From Pseudemcibacter sp038106445 (GTDB taxonomy: Bacteria; Pseudomonadota; Alphaproteobacteria; Sphingomonadales; Emcibacteraceae), in assembly GCA_038106445.1 (NCBI GenBank), contig JAYODU010000007.1, forward strand, positions 47,280 to 111,279: DNA of 64,000 bases. The letters are read 5' to 3'. This document shows, piece by piece, positions 42,621 through 52,004 of the stretch; the first letter of the stretch is position 1, and every line of letters begins with the position of its first letter. The notes beneath the pieces were generated by a model. That model had not been told where the DNA came from, did not search any database, and was given only the letters and a program-made list of their open reading frames with translations. The position numbers were made by a program, and so were the translations under genes.

Positions 42621-45038
42621 TTAAATCGGCTCTCCTGGTGGTATTGCCGCAAGGTCAGATGCTTTCGGCATATATTTTCCTTCAAGGAACAAACCTATGC
42701 GCCTTGCCTGCTGCTCATAAAAAGCACGGTATTCGCGGGTCATTTGATCATTCACAATCCGGTCCTCCAATATGCCTTTAAGCCCTTTCAAATGGGATGC
42801 TGTCATGGCGGCGGCAGCCGGTGATGAACTGTCGCTACCAGCCGTCATCATCATATAATGAACAAAGACATGTCCTACACGACGGTGCACGGCCGCTTTA
42901 AGCGGGTCAGTTTCAATACGCGGTGCAAGTACCGTACGGCCAGCCACCTTGACGATATAACGGTCAAGGCTGATTTGCCCGTTGTCCCGCACATTCTGGT
43001 CATTGATCCGCGCTAGCCGTGATGGGTTAAAAAGCAACCCAAGCGTATGATTTGCATGTGCCTCAACAAGCCCAAGCGCATCAAACGCCGCCCCGGTATC
43101 ACGCGGAAAGCTCTCGTTCGTGAGCTCATAACCAAATGCTTTCGGCGGTATAAGGTCAAGAATATGTTTCGGAAGTGTCAGATAATCTACACTTAAAGCC
43201 TGAAGCACGATATCGGTTGCAGAATCCTGCCGTTCACGGCTGACAACGCTGTGGCGCGGCACAAGGTTCTCCCCCTTGACCTCATACCCGTAAATCATTC
43301 CGCCAATGGATTTGGCGGCAGCATTGATCTGAAACCGCGGCAGATAATAAAGCGGCACCAATGTTTCCTCTAACTGCGAAAGCGGTGTACCATCAGCAAT
43401 ATTATCAAGCCCGAATTTACTCAGCGCAACCCGGCGAACTTCATATAGGTTTCTTGTGCTTTCAAGCACATCACCGCCGAAATCCCATAAATGACTATCC
43501 GCATGAAGGCTGGCTTCACCACGGCTATCCGGACCGTCAGCCACAAATTGCTGCCCTTCACCATACGCATCCTCAATAATTTTCTTAAGGCCTGCGGCTT
43601 CCTCCTTTTCATTTTGATATTCGCGGTATCCCCAATTGACCGCAACTTTATTCCAGTCACCAATTTTTTCCCGAAACGGTGTTACAATGCTGATAATTCC
43701 ATCATCATCCAATGTTATTTTCGGGTGCGGGTAATCCATCACATCACCGTCCCCGTTTGTGCTGGCAATATAATTATGGGCAAAACCAAGCGTATGGCCA
43801 ACCTCGTGGGCACCAAGCTGACGGGTACGTGCAAGCACCAGCTCAAGACTTTCATCTGTATTTTTTCCGTCCGCATATGGTCCGGTTACGGCATTTGCAA
43901 TCATGAAATCCTGGCGGGAACGAAGCGAACCAAGTGTCACATGCCCCTTGATAATTTCACCTGTACGTGGGTCACGCACACTGGCCCCATATGACCAGCC
44001 ACGTGTTGAACGGTGCACCCAGTTCACCACGTTATAACGCACATCATCCGGATCCATCCCCTCGGGCATGATTTCGGCACGGAAAGCATTAATGAACCCC
44101 GCCTCTTCAAAGGCTTCGTTCCACCACTGAACCCCTTCGCGCAGGGCGTTTCTGATCGCTTCCGGTGCCCCGCTGTCAATATAATAAATAATAGGTTCAA
44201 CCGGCTCGCTGCGTTCTGCGGTTGGGTCTTTTTTTACCAGACGGTGGCGGGAAATATATTTCTTTTCGATTGGTTCAGTAATATCGGTACCATAATCAAT
44301 CACATCCGTGGAATTAAAGCTCATAGCCGGGTGGAAAAAACGCGGCTTATAATTATCATCGGGAAGCTCCACAAATGAAATACGTTGCTTAAGCGTAATG
44401 ATATTTGGGTTTGCAGTGACCGAACGAACAAAACTACCCGGATTTGCCCCCATGAAAGTGACCACTGACTGAAGTTCGGTATTTTTGGGAAATGTTTTTA
44501 CAAATTCAAAATCAACAAAACTTCTCTCCTGATTTAATGAAAAATCACCCTGCCCGGTTTGTTTGATTTTCGCGGCACTCTGATGCTGGTCCGATAACAT
44601 CATCGCCGTTATATCAATCAGGCTGTTTTCCGTATCTCCTGCGACGGCCTCAAATGACCAGACGATTGATGGCGCAAAGGCATTGGTCGCAGCAAGTCTT
44701 TCACGGGGATTATCACTTGTGGCGATGTAGCGGGTATTTTTCTGATGCAGAAACACTTTTTTACCAACACGTTCAAAATAAACAAGCTTCGTACCGCCAA
44801 GCTGCCCGCGATCAAGCGCCACATCGTTTGAACCCAGCGCACCAGGCAAACTGACTTTATAAATAAAATCTTCCCCCATCCGGTCAACCGCCAGATAAAC
44901 CTTCCCTTCAGCATGATCAAGATAGAGATCAAAGAAACCTTCTTTCCTTTCCATACTGTTTGTAAATTCGGCAATTGACTGCGCATATGCTGACGCTGAA
45001 AAAAGAATAAAAAATGCGGCAACGATTAAACGTTTCAT
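42621..45038 (-). CDS. Secreted zinc metalloprotease (DUF5117/DUF4953 type)
   Basis: An 805-aa protein with a signal peptide ending at AYAQ (residue 20). The zincin motif HEVGHTLGFAH lies near residue 410, with the third ligand expected just after. The N-terminal half has the DUF5117 pattern (EGFFDLYLDHAEGKVYLAV, VDFEFVKTFPKNTELQS), then YYIDSGAPEAIRNALREGV, typical of this family. It degrades proteins or peptides in the envelope or outside the cell. GGGGAG lies 4 nt before the ATG. It is followed by the MBL gene. Confidence 0.9.
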   Translation of the reverse strand: MKRLIVAAFFILFSASAYAQSIAEFTNSMERKEGFFDLYLDHAEGKVYLAVDRMGEDFIYKVSLPGALGSNDVALDRGQLGGTKLVYFERVGKKVFLHQKNTRYIATSDNPRERLAATNAFAPSIVWSFEAVAGDTENSLIDITAMMLSDQHQSAAKIKQTGQGDFSLNQERSFVDFEFVKTFPKNTELQSVVTFMGANPGSFVRSVTANPNIITLKQRISFVELPDDNYKPRFFHPAMSFNSTDVIDYGTDITEPIEKKYISRHRLVKKDPTAERSEPVEPIIYYIDSGAPEAIRNALREGVQWWNEAFEEAGFINAFRAEIMPEGMDPDDVRYNVVNWVHRSTRGWSYGASVRDPRTGEIIKGHVTLGSLRSRQDFMIANAVTGPYADGKNTDESLELVLARTRQLGAHEVGHTLGFAHNYIASTNGDGDVMDYPHPKITLDDDGIISIVTPFREKIGDWNKVAVNWGYREYQNEKEEAAGLKKIIEDAYGEGQQFVADGPDSRGEASLHADSHLWDFGGDVLESTRNLYEVRRVALSKFGLDNIADGTPLSQLEETLVPLYYLPRFQINAAAKSIGGMIYGYEVKGENLVPRHSVVSRERQDSATDIVLQALSVDYLTLPKHILDLIPPKAFGYELTNESFPRDTGAAFDALGLVEAHANHTLGLLFNPSRLARINDQNVRDNGQISLDRYIVKVAGRTVLAPRIETDPLKAAVHRRVGHVFVHYMMMTAGSDSSSPAAAAMTASHLKGLKGILEDRIVNDQMTREYRAFYEQQARRIGLFLEGKYMPKASDLAAIPPGEPI

Positions 45039-45099
45039 GGCACTCCCCTTAAATTTATGTGAATGTTTTTATACTTTGACCTTAAGGGGATTCTCAATA

Positions 45100-46032
45100 A
45101 TGTTCAAGCATGCTATGTTGGATAAAAAGGGAATTGGTTTGTATAAACAAGCAACATTATTATTAACATCTATGCTATGTGCCTGCGCGGATGAAAGTGG
45201 AAAAACAGCTGCCGACCATGCGGATTATGTTGTAATCGGAAAATCCGTAAATACTAGACAGGAGCATTCCGGTGAAAAGAAACTGCTTAACACCGTGTTT
45301 TTCGCCGAAATTTTCCAGACCAAAGAAGCAATCGACGCGGGAGGAACCGTAATGAACGGTGTCCTGACAGGACCCGGAAATGCTAAAGCAGGCCTTGCTT
45401 TCGACATGGGTGAAGCACGCTACCTGACCGGCGGGCGCAGAAAAACCATAGAAGAGCTGGATCAGATTTTCCCTGACAGTACATATTATTTCAGCTTCGA
45501 TACACCGGATGGAAACATCCGCAACATGCCAGCACGGTTTACCAAGGATGGTGATGAAAGCCTGAACCCGGGCCCTATAACTATAATACTGACCCAGAAT
45601 GGATTACCGGCCGACCCCGCCGCAATTGACCCGGAGCAGGATCTTGTGGTTCGCTGGTCCGCCTTTGAAAAAGGTGCCGCCGACCCCGATAGTATAATCG
45701 ATGATATGATCTATGTCATGTTTGGAAACTGCTTGGGTATTGAAACCGTGCATAGTGGACATGCTTTTGAACCAGAGAGCATTACTTACCGCGAAAATGA
45801 ATTTAAGGTTCCCGCTTCAGCGTTAAATGCCGGACAGGGCCATATGATCGAAGTGGAACATTCCAACATGGAAACAGATATTTATCAAGATATTGAGATC
45901 ATTGTAACATATGCGGCAAGCACATTTCTGGATATCTATACCACTGGTGAAAATAGGGAAAATCCTGATTGTCCGGCTGTTCCAATGGCCTTTGACGGTG
46001 GTGCAACTGACAGAGTCAGGGGCGAACAGTAG
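45100..46032 (+). CDS. Putative lipoprotein, unknown function
   Basis: A 310-aa protein. From the ATG at 45100 it reads a basic N-terminus, a hydrophobic run and the lipobox SMLCAC, so it is probably lipidated. A later ATG at 45115 would also preserve the signal. The mature part is acidic and beta-rich (TYYFSFDTPDGNIRNMPARF, PITIILTQNGLPADP) with some resemblance to Ig-like or phosphatase-associated domains, but I recognise no family. It is divergent from the metalloprotease gene. Confidence 0.6.
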   Translation: MFKHAMLDKKGIGLYKQATLLLTSMLCACADESGKTAADHADYVVIGKSVNTRQEHSGEKKLLNTVFFAEIFQTKEAIDAGGTVMNGVLTGPGNAKAGLAFDMGEARYLTGGRRKTIEELDQIFPDSTYYFSFDTPDGNIRNMPARFTKDGDESLNPGPITIILTQNGLPADPAAIDPEQDLVVRWSAFEKGAADPDSIIDDMIYVMFGNCLGIETVHSGHAFEPESITYRENEFKVPASALNAGQGHMIEVEHSNMETDIYQDIEIIVTYAASTFLDIYTTGENRENPDCPAVPMAFDGGATDRVRGEQ

Positions 46033-46088
46033 AGTTATATATTTTTCTATGGTATATTAATTTTTCATATTCGTTAAAAGGGGGCCGC

Positions 46089-47271
46089 ATGCTTAAGAAA
46101 ATAATCTTTTCACTTCAACTTATCATAATATCTTTTTCTATTAGTTATGCTAATGATACTGATAATGAAATTGTCATTGGTACAAAATTCACAATCCATT
46201 CAGATATTCTTGATGAAGATCGTAAAATCTGGCTGCAGTTGCCTCCAAATTACACTCCAGATGGTAATCATCCGGTTCTTTATATTTTAGACGGCGATAG
46301 AAGTTTTAATTACATAAGTGGCATGTTAGATCAACTTTATCAAAATGGCAAAACACCACCAATGATTCTGGTGGCAATTCTGAACACAGACAGAAACCGC
46401 GATTTAACCCCAACAAACACCAGTATTGCCGCTGACGGAATCACCGTTCCATTTCTAAAGTCAACTGGTGGCGGGGATAATTTTCTGCAGTTCCTTAGAA
46501 CCGAGCTAAAAACATATATAGAAGCAAATTATACGCCTTCTAAATTTAGAATTTTTGCGGGACATTCTCTTGGTGGTCTATTAACAACATATGCATTTCT
46601 AACTGATCCAGAATATTTCAATGCTTTTATTGCTATTGATCCAAGTTATTGGTGGGATAACGGATATATAAACAATCTGCTAATACAAAAAAAAACAGGG
46701 AAAACGGGAAACAAAAAATACACTTTATATGTCAATGGCCAATAATCAAAAGAACCCTAATGGAGACAATATGTTACCCTATCAAACAACATTTATAGAA
46801 AATATGGAATGATGGTTAACAGAAAGCATAAATTTTCATTCTGAATATTTTAATAACGATGATCATGGATCAGTAGATTTAATAAGTTTTTATAACGGGT
46901 TAAACTATATTTTCAAAGATTATAAAATCTCATTTATAGAAGCTACTGAGAATTCAAAATATTTGTATATTAATTATAAAAAAATCTCAGATCGAATTGG
47001 ATATACATTTTCACCTACCGAAAGCGATATTAATCAATTAGCCTATACTTTTCTCTTTCTAAAAAACGACAAAGATAAAGCTTTGGAACTCTTTATTCAG
47101 AACACAACGAATTATCCAAATTCAGCTTATGCTTATGATAGTTTATCAGATGCATACAAAGCACTGGGCAAACGCGAAATGGCCATCGAAAATCTCGAAA
47201 AAGCGCTTGAGCTGAACCCTGATCAGGAATTTTCCAAAAGAAAACTGGAAGAGTTATTAAATAATCAATAA
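46089..47271 (+). pseudogene. Broken alpha/beta esterase with C-terminal TPR
   Basis: The first 218 codons encode an exported esterase of the YbbA/IroE-like (COG2819) type: signal to SYAN, VLYILDGDRSFNYISGM, nucleophile AGHSLGGLL and DPSYWWDNG. A frameshift in the A-rich stretch 46686-46718 moves the coding into the +1 frame, where SMANNQKNPNGDNM continues the fold. That frame then meets TGA at 46810-46812 and resumes to a TPR-like end (YPNSAYAYDSLSDAYKALGK) stopping at 47271. The combined product would be about 393 residues. With two lesions it is most likely a pseudogene. Confidence 0.78.
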
Positions 47272-47280
47272 ACTAGGATC

Positions 47281-48192
47281 ATGACCAAAGAAATAAGATA
47301 TTCCATTGTTGATGTATTTACGAATACACCGTTTGCCGGAAACCCGCTTGCAGTTGTTCATAACGGATCAAATTTATCCACCGATGAAATGCAAAAAATA
47401 GCAACGGAATTCGGCTTTTCGGAAAGTAGTGTGATTTGCCCGCCTGATAATGATCAGACAAATGCGAAAGTACGTATCTTTACCCCGCACGAGGAAATTC
47501 CCTTTGCCGGGCACCCCAATATCGGCACCGCTTGGGTCATTGCCAATAAGGAGACAGCCGCTAATTATAACAATAGTGAAAATCTTATTTTCGATGAAAA
47601 AGGTGGTATTGTCGATGTCACATTGATATCGGAAGATGATACTGTGACAGGCGCCAACATAATCGCCCCGCAGCAGCTTGAAATTTATGGCCATCCTGAT
47701 TTTAATTTAATGGCAGAATGCCTTGGTCTTAAGTCCGATCAATTGATTGCGTCCCGCGAAATACCGTGTGTTGCTTCGGTGGGGCTTCCGTTTGCATTTG
47801 TGGAAGTGGATAATGTTGACAGCCTTGGTGCCGTAAAACTGAATCTATCCGCATTTGAAAAAGCCGCTGATGTGGGACCCGAAACTGTTGACGGTTTCTG
47901 CATCTGCGCCTTTAGCATCACCAAAGAAGAAGGCCACGATGTTTATGTACGTTCGAGGGTATTTTCACCGTTGGGCAGCCCGATCGAAGATCCCGCAACC
48001 GGTAGTGCATCAGGCGCGCTTGGGGCACTGCTTGCAAACAAATATAATCGCGTACCACTAACCATATATATAACCCAAGGTGTTGAAATGGGCCGCAGAA
48101 GTAATATTACCGTTACCATCCCCCAAATTCCGTGCCAGTCGATAATATCCGGCCATTGCGTGTCAATAAGTGACGGGGTAATTTTTATTTAA
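47281..48192 (+). CDS. PhzF family isomerase/epimerase
   Basis: A 303-aa protein with two diaminopimelate-epimerase-like halves. VDVFTNTPFAGNPLAVV and FGFSESSVICPP at the start, FTPHEEIPFAGHPNIGTAW with the catalytic Glu region, and GSPIEDPATGSASGALGALL late in the chain are the PhzF signature. The only known role for the prototype is in phenazine synthesis. Most relatives, like this one without phz neighbours, have unknown substrates. AGGATC precedes the ATG. Confidence 0.9.
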   Translation: MTKEIRYSIVDVFTNTPFAGNPLAVVHNGSNLSTDEMQKIATEFGFSESSVICPPDNDQTNAKVRIFTPHEEIPFAGHPNIGTAWVIANKETAANYNNSENLIFDEKGGIVDVTLISEDDTVTGANIIAPQQLEIYGHPDFNLMAECLGLKSDQLIASREIPCVASVGLPFAFVEVDNVDSLGAVKLNLSAFEKAADVGPETVDGFCICAFSITKEEGHDVYVRSRVFSPLGSPIEDPATGSASGALGALLANKYNRVPLTIYITQGVEMGRRSNITVTIPQIPCQSIISGHCVSISDGVIFI

Positions 48193-48323
48193 GCCGACAG
48201 GAAAAATGCCTTAAAATTCATAGAATTAAAATTACATCTCTTGCTTTATTTAGAACTTTCTAATTAAAATGTTTAAATGTATAATTAAAATGTAACAATT
48301 TAATATGTGCTATTGGGGGTGCT

Positions 48324-48968
48324 ATGCCAGGTGTGATATACAACGCCGAAGGTGATTTTTCGGATGCATCAAAAATAATTACATTCAATTTGGTCGGGCG
48401 GAAGCTAGTCTGCTATTTCTATCCTGTTAATCAGTTGCCATGTTCGCCAATTGGGAAATTGAAAGAATTTTATGAAATTTGGGACAATGTGCGCCGTGAA
48501 AAGCTTCCGGCATGGAAGGATTTCAATTTTGAAATGTTTTCAGGATGGCATAGCGTGATGCGGGTTATGAAAACCGGCGGTAGCATGGAAGCTCCTAAAA
48601 CCAACGTCATAATGGGTGAAACGTTCGCCACTTATTGGGGCACCAAAACATTCAGGGCAGAAATTGAAGAGGGATTGATCCGTGACCCTGATATAATCAG
48701 ATCCTATCAGGAATATCATCATTTATTGCATAACGGATACTATGTGTTTAATACCGGGACATTCCGTTCGGTGGAAAATAAATTAAAATCAATGACAATG
48801 ATTGATTTACCGTTAAGTGATAACGGGACTGATGTGTCCCAAATAATGGGGCCCTGGTCGAAAACCAGTAAAAATCCGTTCCCTTTTTTGAGAACGGATT
48901 CTAGTCAGATAAATGTCTTTCATTTACATGATTTTCATCACCGCACCAATAAGGCCGCCAATAATTAA
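48324..48968 (+). CDS. PAS_5-type domain protein
   Basis: A 214-aa soluble protein. LKEFYEIWDNVRREKLPAWK followed by DFNFEMFSGWHSVMRVMKTG matches the PAS_5 pattern (work-up of a helix, R..P...D, then ligand-type strands) that is abundant in some alphaproteobacteria. Downstream HHLLHNGYYVFNTGTF fits the rest of the PAS fold. Presumably a sensory or scaffolding protein. The partner is unknown. Its 3' end overlaps the convergent MAPEG gene by 45 nt. GGGGG precedes the start. Confidence 0.65.
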   Translation: MPGVIYNAEGDFSDASKIITFNLVGRKLVCYFYPVNQLPCSPIGKLKEFYEIWDNVRREKLPAWKDFNFEMFSGWHSVMRVMKTGGSMEAPKTNVIMGETFATYWGTKTFRAEIEEGLIRDPDIIRSYQEYHHLLHNGYYVFNTGTFRSVENKLKSMTMIDLPLSDNGTDVSQIMGPWSKTSKNPFPFLRTDSSQINVFHLHDFHHRTNKAANN

Positions 48969-49307
48969 AACAAGTATCGGTAGCATACTCAGGACAAAGC
49001 CCATAGCACGTTTACCTGGATCCGCTACATAACTTTTAAGATATATGAAACGGCCAATAATATAAACAACACCAATCCCTGCGGCTATGTCAGCCCCATA
49101 CGCACGGGTAAACATGATCATTCCCGGAATAAATGGCACCAAAAGTTCCATCGTATTTTGCTGCACACGGTAGTAACGTTCAAAAATTTCATTTCCTGTA
49201 CAGGCAGGGGCATTAACACCATATGTGCCACGTGCCTTGCCAACCAGGATACTAAAATAAATATATTGTAATAAGGCCACGCCTATCACGATTACGATTA
49301 ATTCCAT
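48924..49307 (-). CDS. MAPEG family membrane protein
   Basis: A 127-aa protein with four hydrophobic helices. RYYRVQQNTMELLVPFIPGM is the diagnostic ERxxRVxxNxxE-type MAPEG motif, here beginning at NEIFERYYR. The family includes glutathione-dependent and eicosanoid enzymes of membranes. Bacterial members are mostly uncharacterised. I start at the ATG at 49307, with AGGGAAG just before it, rather than at an in-frame ATG five codons upstream. A glutathione S-transferase lies 0.7 kb away, which may be related. Confidence 0.83.
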   Translation of the reverse strand: MELIVIVIGVALLQYIYFSILVGKARGTYGVNAPACTGNEIFERYYRVQQNTMELLVPFIPGMIMFTRAYGADIAAGIGVVYIIGRFIYLKSYVADPGKRAMGFVLSMLPILVLIIGGLIGAVMKIM

Positions 49308-49399
49308 AAACTTCCCTTTCATTTAATATAATAAATAATCTTCCCTTAAATTGACCCTAATTTATCCTTTAATATCTGTCAATTAACCAAATTTTAGCC

Positions 49400-49508
49400 A
49401 TGATATTTAACCCTTTATTAATGGTTTGGGCCATATTATGGCAACACGCTTAAACCTTGGGTGGCCGCTTCCCCTTATCGAGTTCTATATGGCCACCCAC
49501 TTTTTTTA
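49400..49508 (+). ncRNA. Candidate structured small RNA between MAPEG and hxlR
   Basis: Plus-strand sequence can fold into GGTTT/AAACC (49423-49427 with 49452-49456) enclosing GCCAT/ATGGC (49430-49434 with 49438-49442), then a 9-bp stem TGGGTGGCC/GGCCACCCA (49458-49466 with 49491-49499) followed by seven T. No plus-strand gene precedes it, so the terminator implies an independent RNA of roughly 90-110 nt. The terminal loop has CTTCCCCTT, a possible Shine-Dalgarno-pairing seed. The promoter is uncertain. Confidence 0.45.
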
Positions 49509-49916
49509 TTCCAACCTTTTCAGAATATCCTGTCGTATCTTTTCTGGATTATTCCTAAGATTTTCAATAAATTCTTGTGGTGCTTCAGTATTAGGATCAT
49601 GCTTAGACCCCCATTCAATCATGGCCAGCATAACCGGGATCAGCTCTTTACCCTTGGACGTTAATGAATATAGAACTTTTGATTTTTTTTCCGGGTCTCT
49701 TATTTTGCTGATCACGCCATGTTTTTCAAGATCCCGCAACCGGGATGCCAGAATATTAGTCGATATCCCCTCACCTGCTTCCAGAAATTCATTATAATAT
49801 TTTTTACCTTTAAACATCATGTCACGAACGACCAAAAAGCTCCATTTGTCGCCAAAATGTTTCATCGTGAAACGGATTGGACAGCCACACCAGTATTTAT
49901 TTTTTTTATGAACCAT
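49506..49916 (-). CDS. HxlR family transcriptional regulator
   Basis: A 136-aa winged-helix regulator: CPIRFTMKHFGDKWSFLVVR at the start, then FNEFLEAGEGIS-type helix-turn-helix (YYNEFLEAGEGISTNILASR) and LRDLEKHGVI for DNA binding. Members sense electrophiles, quinones or oxidants, often through the conserved N-terminal Cys, here Cys10 or Cys12. I use the ATG at 49916. A TTG at 49955 is also in frame. It is divergent from a GST gene with a palindromic operator candidate between them. Confidence 0.88.
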   Translation of the reverse strand: MVHKKNKYWCGCPIRFTMKHFGDKWSFLVVRDMMFKGKKYYNEFLEAGEGISTNILASRLRDLEKHGVISKIRDPEKKSKVLYSLTSKGKELIPVMLAMIEWGSKHDPNTEAPQEFIENLRNNPEKIRQDILKRLE

Positions 49917-49975
49917 AATGTTATCATAGCTTAATTTATTTAACTTGCAAAACAAAAGTCGATTATATATTTTTA

Positions 49976-50002
49976 AATTAACTTGTTTTTTACAAGTTAA
50001 TT
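49976..50002. promoter_or_regulatory. Palindromic operator candidate for the HxlR regulator
   Basis: AATTAACTTGT (49976-49986) and ACAAGTTAATT (49992-50002) are perfect inverted repeats around five T. A further half-site TTAACTTG lies at 49940-49947. Both are in the 123-bp divergent gap between hxlR and the GST gene, which is where an autoregulating HxlR repressor should bind. Confidence 0.6.
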
Positions 50003-50039
50003 ACACGAACATTCACAACAAATATGTAGAGTTGGAAAA

Positions 50040-50792
50040 ATGAAACTCAATATCGTCACAGGATCACCTAACGCGCGAAAGGTACTTGCTGTATTAAACC
50101 ATCTTGATGATCTTGACATCGAAAAAAATCACCTTGATTTTTTTGAAGGTGATCTTGCAAAGCCTGGATATCTGGCTATTAATCCCAATGGCATGGTACC
50201 ATCATTGGAAGATGGTGACCTTATTCTATGGGAAAGCAATGCCATAAACCAATATATTTGCGACAATTCGTCCAACAAAACCCTCTATCCACAAAACATT
50301 AGAATTAGAGCTGAAATCAACCGCTGGTTGTTTTGGGAAGTTTCCCATTATAACAAAGCGTTAAGTACAATCGCGTTTGAAGAGGTTGCGAAGCCGATTT
50401 TCATGGGTGCTGAGGGAAATCCTGAATTGATTAGTAATGCCAAAGAAAATCTGAAAAGGTTCGCTACTATATTATATAACCATATGAATGGAAGAGAATT
50501 TGTTGTCGGTGACACTATTACAATCGCGGATTATGCGCTTACCCATATAGAATTCTCTAAAGATAAAATCAGTTTTGACTGGTCAGATTACCCCCACGTC
50601 AATTCAATGTATGAACGCATTCGTCAAAATGATAATTGGACGAGCACAGCACCAACAGACCCCAGTGAATTTGGCAGAAGACCGGTTTCACAACTTTTCT
50701 TACCTAAAGGTCGTTATTCAGTTAATATTAGTCCTGCAAATATTACAGAAACAAAGGGAAAATTTTATTTTTCCCTTTCCTTCAGCATGTAA
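50040..50792 (+). CDS. Glutathione S-transferase
   Basis: A 250-aa protein. The N-terminal thioredoxin-like domain reads SPNARKVLAVLNHLDD, with NPNGMVPSLEDGDLILWESN for glutathione binding, and the C-terminal helical domain covers about 95-215. It conjugates or reduces electrophiles with glutathione. It is divergent from an HxlR regulator and is probably its target. The last 28 residues (from SQLFLPKG) look unlike the family, and a terminator-like hairpin lies inside them, so the true stop may have been lost. Confidence 0.87.
   Translation: MKLNIVTGSPNARKVLAVLNHLDDLDIEKNHLDFFEGDLAKPGYLAINPNGMVPSLEDGDLILWESNAINQYICDNSSNKTLYPQNIRIRAEINRWLFWEVSHYNKALSTIAFEEVAKPIFMGAEGNPELISNAKENLKRFATILYNHMNGREFVVGDTITIADYALTHIEFSKDKISFDWSDYPHVNSMYERIRQNDNWTSTAPTDPSEFGRRPVSQLFLPKGRYSVNISPANITETKGKFYFSLSFSM
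50753..50778 (+). terminator. Terminator-like hairpin inside the 3' end of the GST gene
   Basis: AAAGGGAAAA (50753-50762) and TTTTCCCTTT (50769-50778) are exact inverted repeats with a 6-nt loop. The stop codon comes 12 nt later, so the hairpin overlaps coding sequence, which is unusual. Confidence 0.5.
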
Positions 50793-50894
50793 GAATGACA
50801 AACTGTAAACGCATAAATTACAGCAACCTTGACAATTCATGTACCAACCCAAGGATGTCAAATTAAAACGATAAAATAAAATGGAGGATTTCCA

Positions 50895-51440
50895 ATGGAA
50901 CGAAGAAATTTTTTTGCCGCAGCCGGTGCAACAGCACTTGGCGCAGCGCTTTTAACCGGAAAAGCACAAGCGCAATCAAGTGGCAGGATTGACACAAAGC
51001 TTGCAGAACTCGGGGTTGAAGTTGCCGCAGCCGCAGCACCCGTCGCCGCCTATGTCGGCTGGCGCAAGGTTGGCAATATGGTCTATATCGCCGGACAGGT
51101 TCCAAGTGGCCCAGACGGATTAATCACCGGCAAACTTGGCGATAATATGACCACAGAACAAGGCTATCAGGCAGCCCGCGCATGCGGTATCAATATACTT
51201 GCCCAATTAAAATCCGCCCTCGATGGCAACCTTGACCGGGTTGTGAAATGCGTTCAAATTCAAGGACTTGTCAATTCAACAGATGATTTTACCGAACAGC
51301 ATCTGGTGGTTAATGGCTGTTCCGAACTGTTCCGTGATATTTGGGGTGAGCCGGGCCTCGCTGCACGCGCAGCTGTTGGTACAAACAGCCTGCCACTTGG
51401 TATTGCCTGTGAAGTTCTTGCTACCTTTGAGGTCGCGTAA
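50895..51440 (+). CDS. Tat-exported RidA/YjgF family protein
   Basis: A 181-aa protein. MERRNFFAAAGATALGAALL and a cut near AQAQ form a canonical twin-arginine signal, and the RidA domain spans about 31-180. The residues that activate water in RidA proteins are kept: Arg158 in AARAAVGTNSLPLG and Glu173 in ACEVLATFE. RidA hydrolyses 2-aminoacrylate and other enamines or imines to keto acids plus ammonia. Family members are normally cytoplasmic. GGAGG precedes the ATG. The stop overlaps the next ridA start (TAATG). Confidence 0.9.
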   Translation: MERRNFFAAAGATALGAALLTGKAQAQSSGRIDTKLAELGVEVAAAAAPVAAYVGWRKVGNMVYIAGQVPSGPDGLITGKLGDNMTTEQGYQAARACGINILAQLKSALDGNLDRVVKCVQIQGLVNSTDDFTEQHLVVNGCSELFRDIWGEPGLAARAAVGTNSLPLGIACEVLATFEVA

Positions 51441-52003
51441 TGTTACGCCGTACCTTATTTACAGCAGCGATGGCTGGGGTTCTTGCCGCTTGCGGTAAAT
51501 CCGAAGACACATCGCCCGAACAACAGGCAACAGACAATATGCCATCTGCATCATCAGGTGGAAAAATTGATGCAAAACTGGCAGAACTTGGTATTGAACT
51601 GCCCGAAGCAGCAACACCGATTGCCGCCTATACTCCCATTCGCAAAGTGGGCAACATGGTCTATATTGCCGGACAAGGCCCCGCAATGAGTGGTCGTGTT
51701 GGTGTGGAATTTAGCCTTGAAGAAGGACAGGAAGCGGCAAGGCAGGCCGCTATTAGCGTGCTTAGTCAGCTACGTGCCGCCTGCGACGGGGATCTTGACC
51801 GTGTCGTTCAATGTGTACAGCTTCAAGGGCTTGTACGCTGCCAATCTAATTTTACAGAACAGCATCTGGTGATGAACGGATGCTCTGAACTTCTTCGTGA
51901 TGTATTTGGTGAAGCTGGTCTTGCAGCGCGTGCCGCAGTGGGCACCAATGCCCTTCCCATTGGTTTTGTTTGCGAAGTCATTGCCTCCTTTGAAATAGCG
52001 TGA
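51440..52003 (+). CDS. RidA/YjgF family lipoprotein
   Basis: A 187-aa paralogue of the preceding gene, coupled by a one-base overlap. The signal MLRRTLFTAAMAGVLAAC contains a paired Arg and a lipobox with Cys18. Gly follows Cys, so outer-membrane sorting is possible. A Ser/Gln-rich linker (20-40) precedes the RidA domain. Catalytic Arg164 (AARAAVGTNALPIG) and Glu179 (VCEVIASFE) are kept. So two enamine deaminase-like proteins are made together, one soluble and one anchored. Confidence 0.9.
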   Translation: MLRRTLFTAAMAGVLAACGKSEDTSPEQQATDNMPSASSGGKIDAKLAELGIELPEAATPIAAYTPIRKVGNMVYIAGQGPAMSGRVGVEFSLEEGQEAARQAAISVLSQLRAACDGDLDRVVQCVQLQGLVRCQSNFTEQHLVMNGCSELLRDVFGEAGLAARAAVGTNALPIGFVCEVIASFEIA

Positions 52004-52004
52004 C

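Noticed and set aside
43491..43994. 167-codon open frame antisense to the zinc metalloprotease
   Set aside because: The overlapped gene has signal peptide and HEVGH motif. The antisense product has no recognisable pattern.
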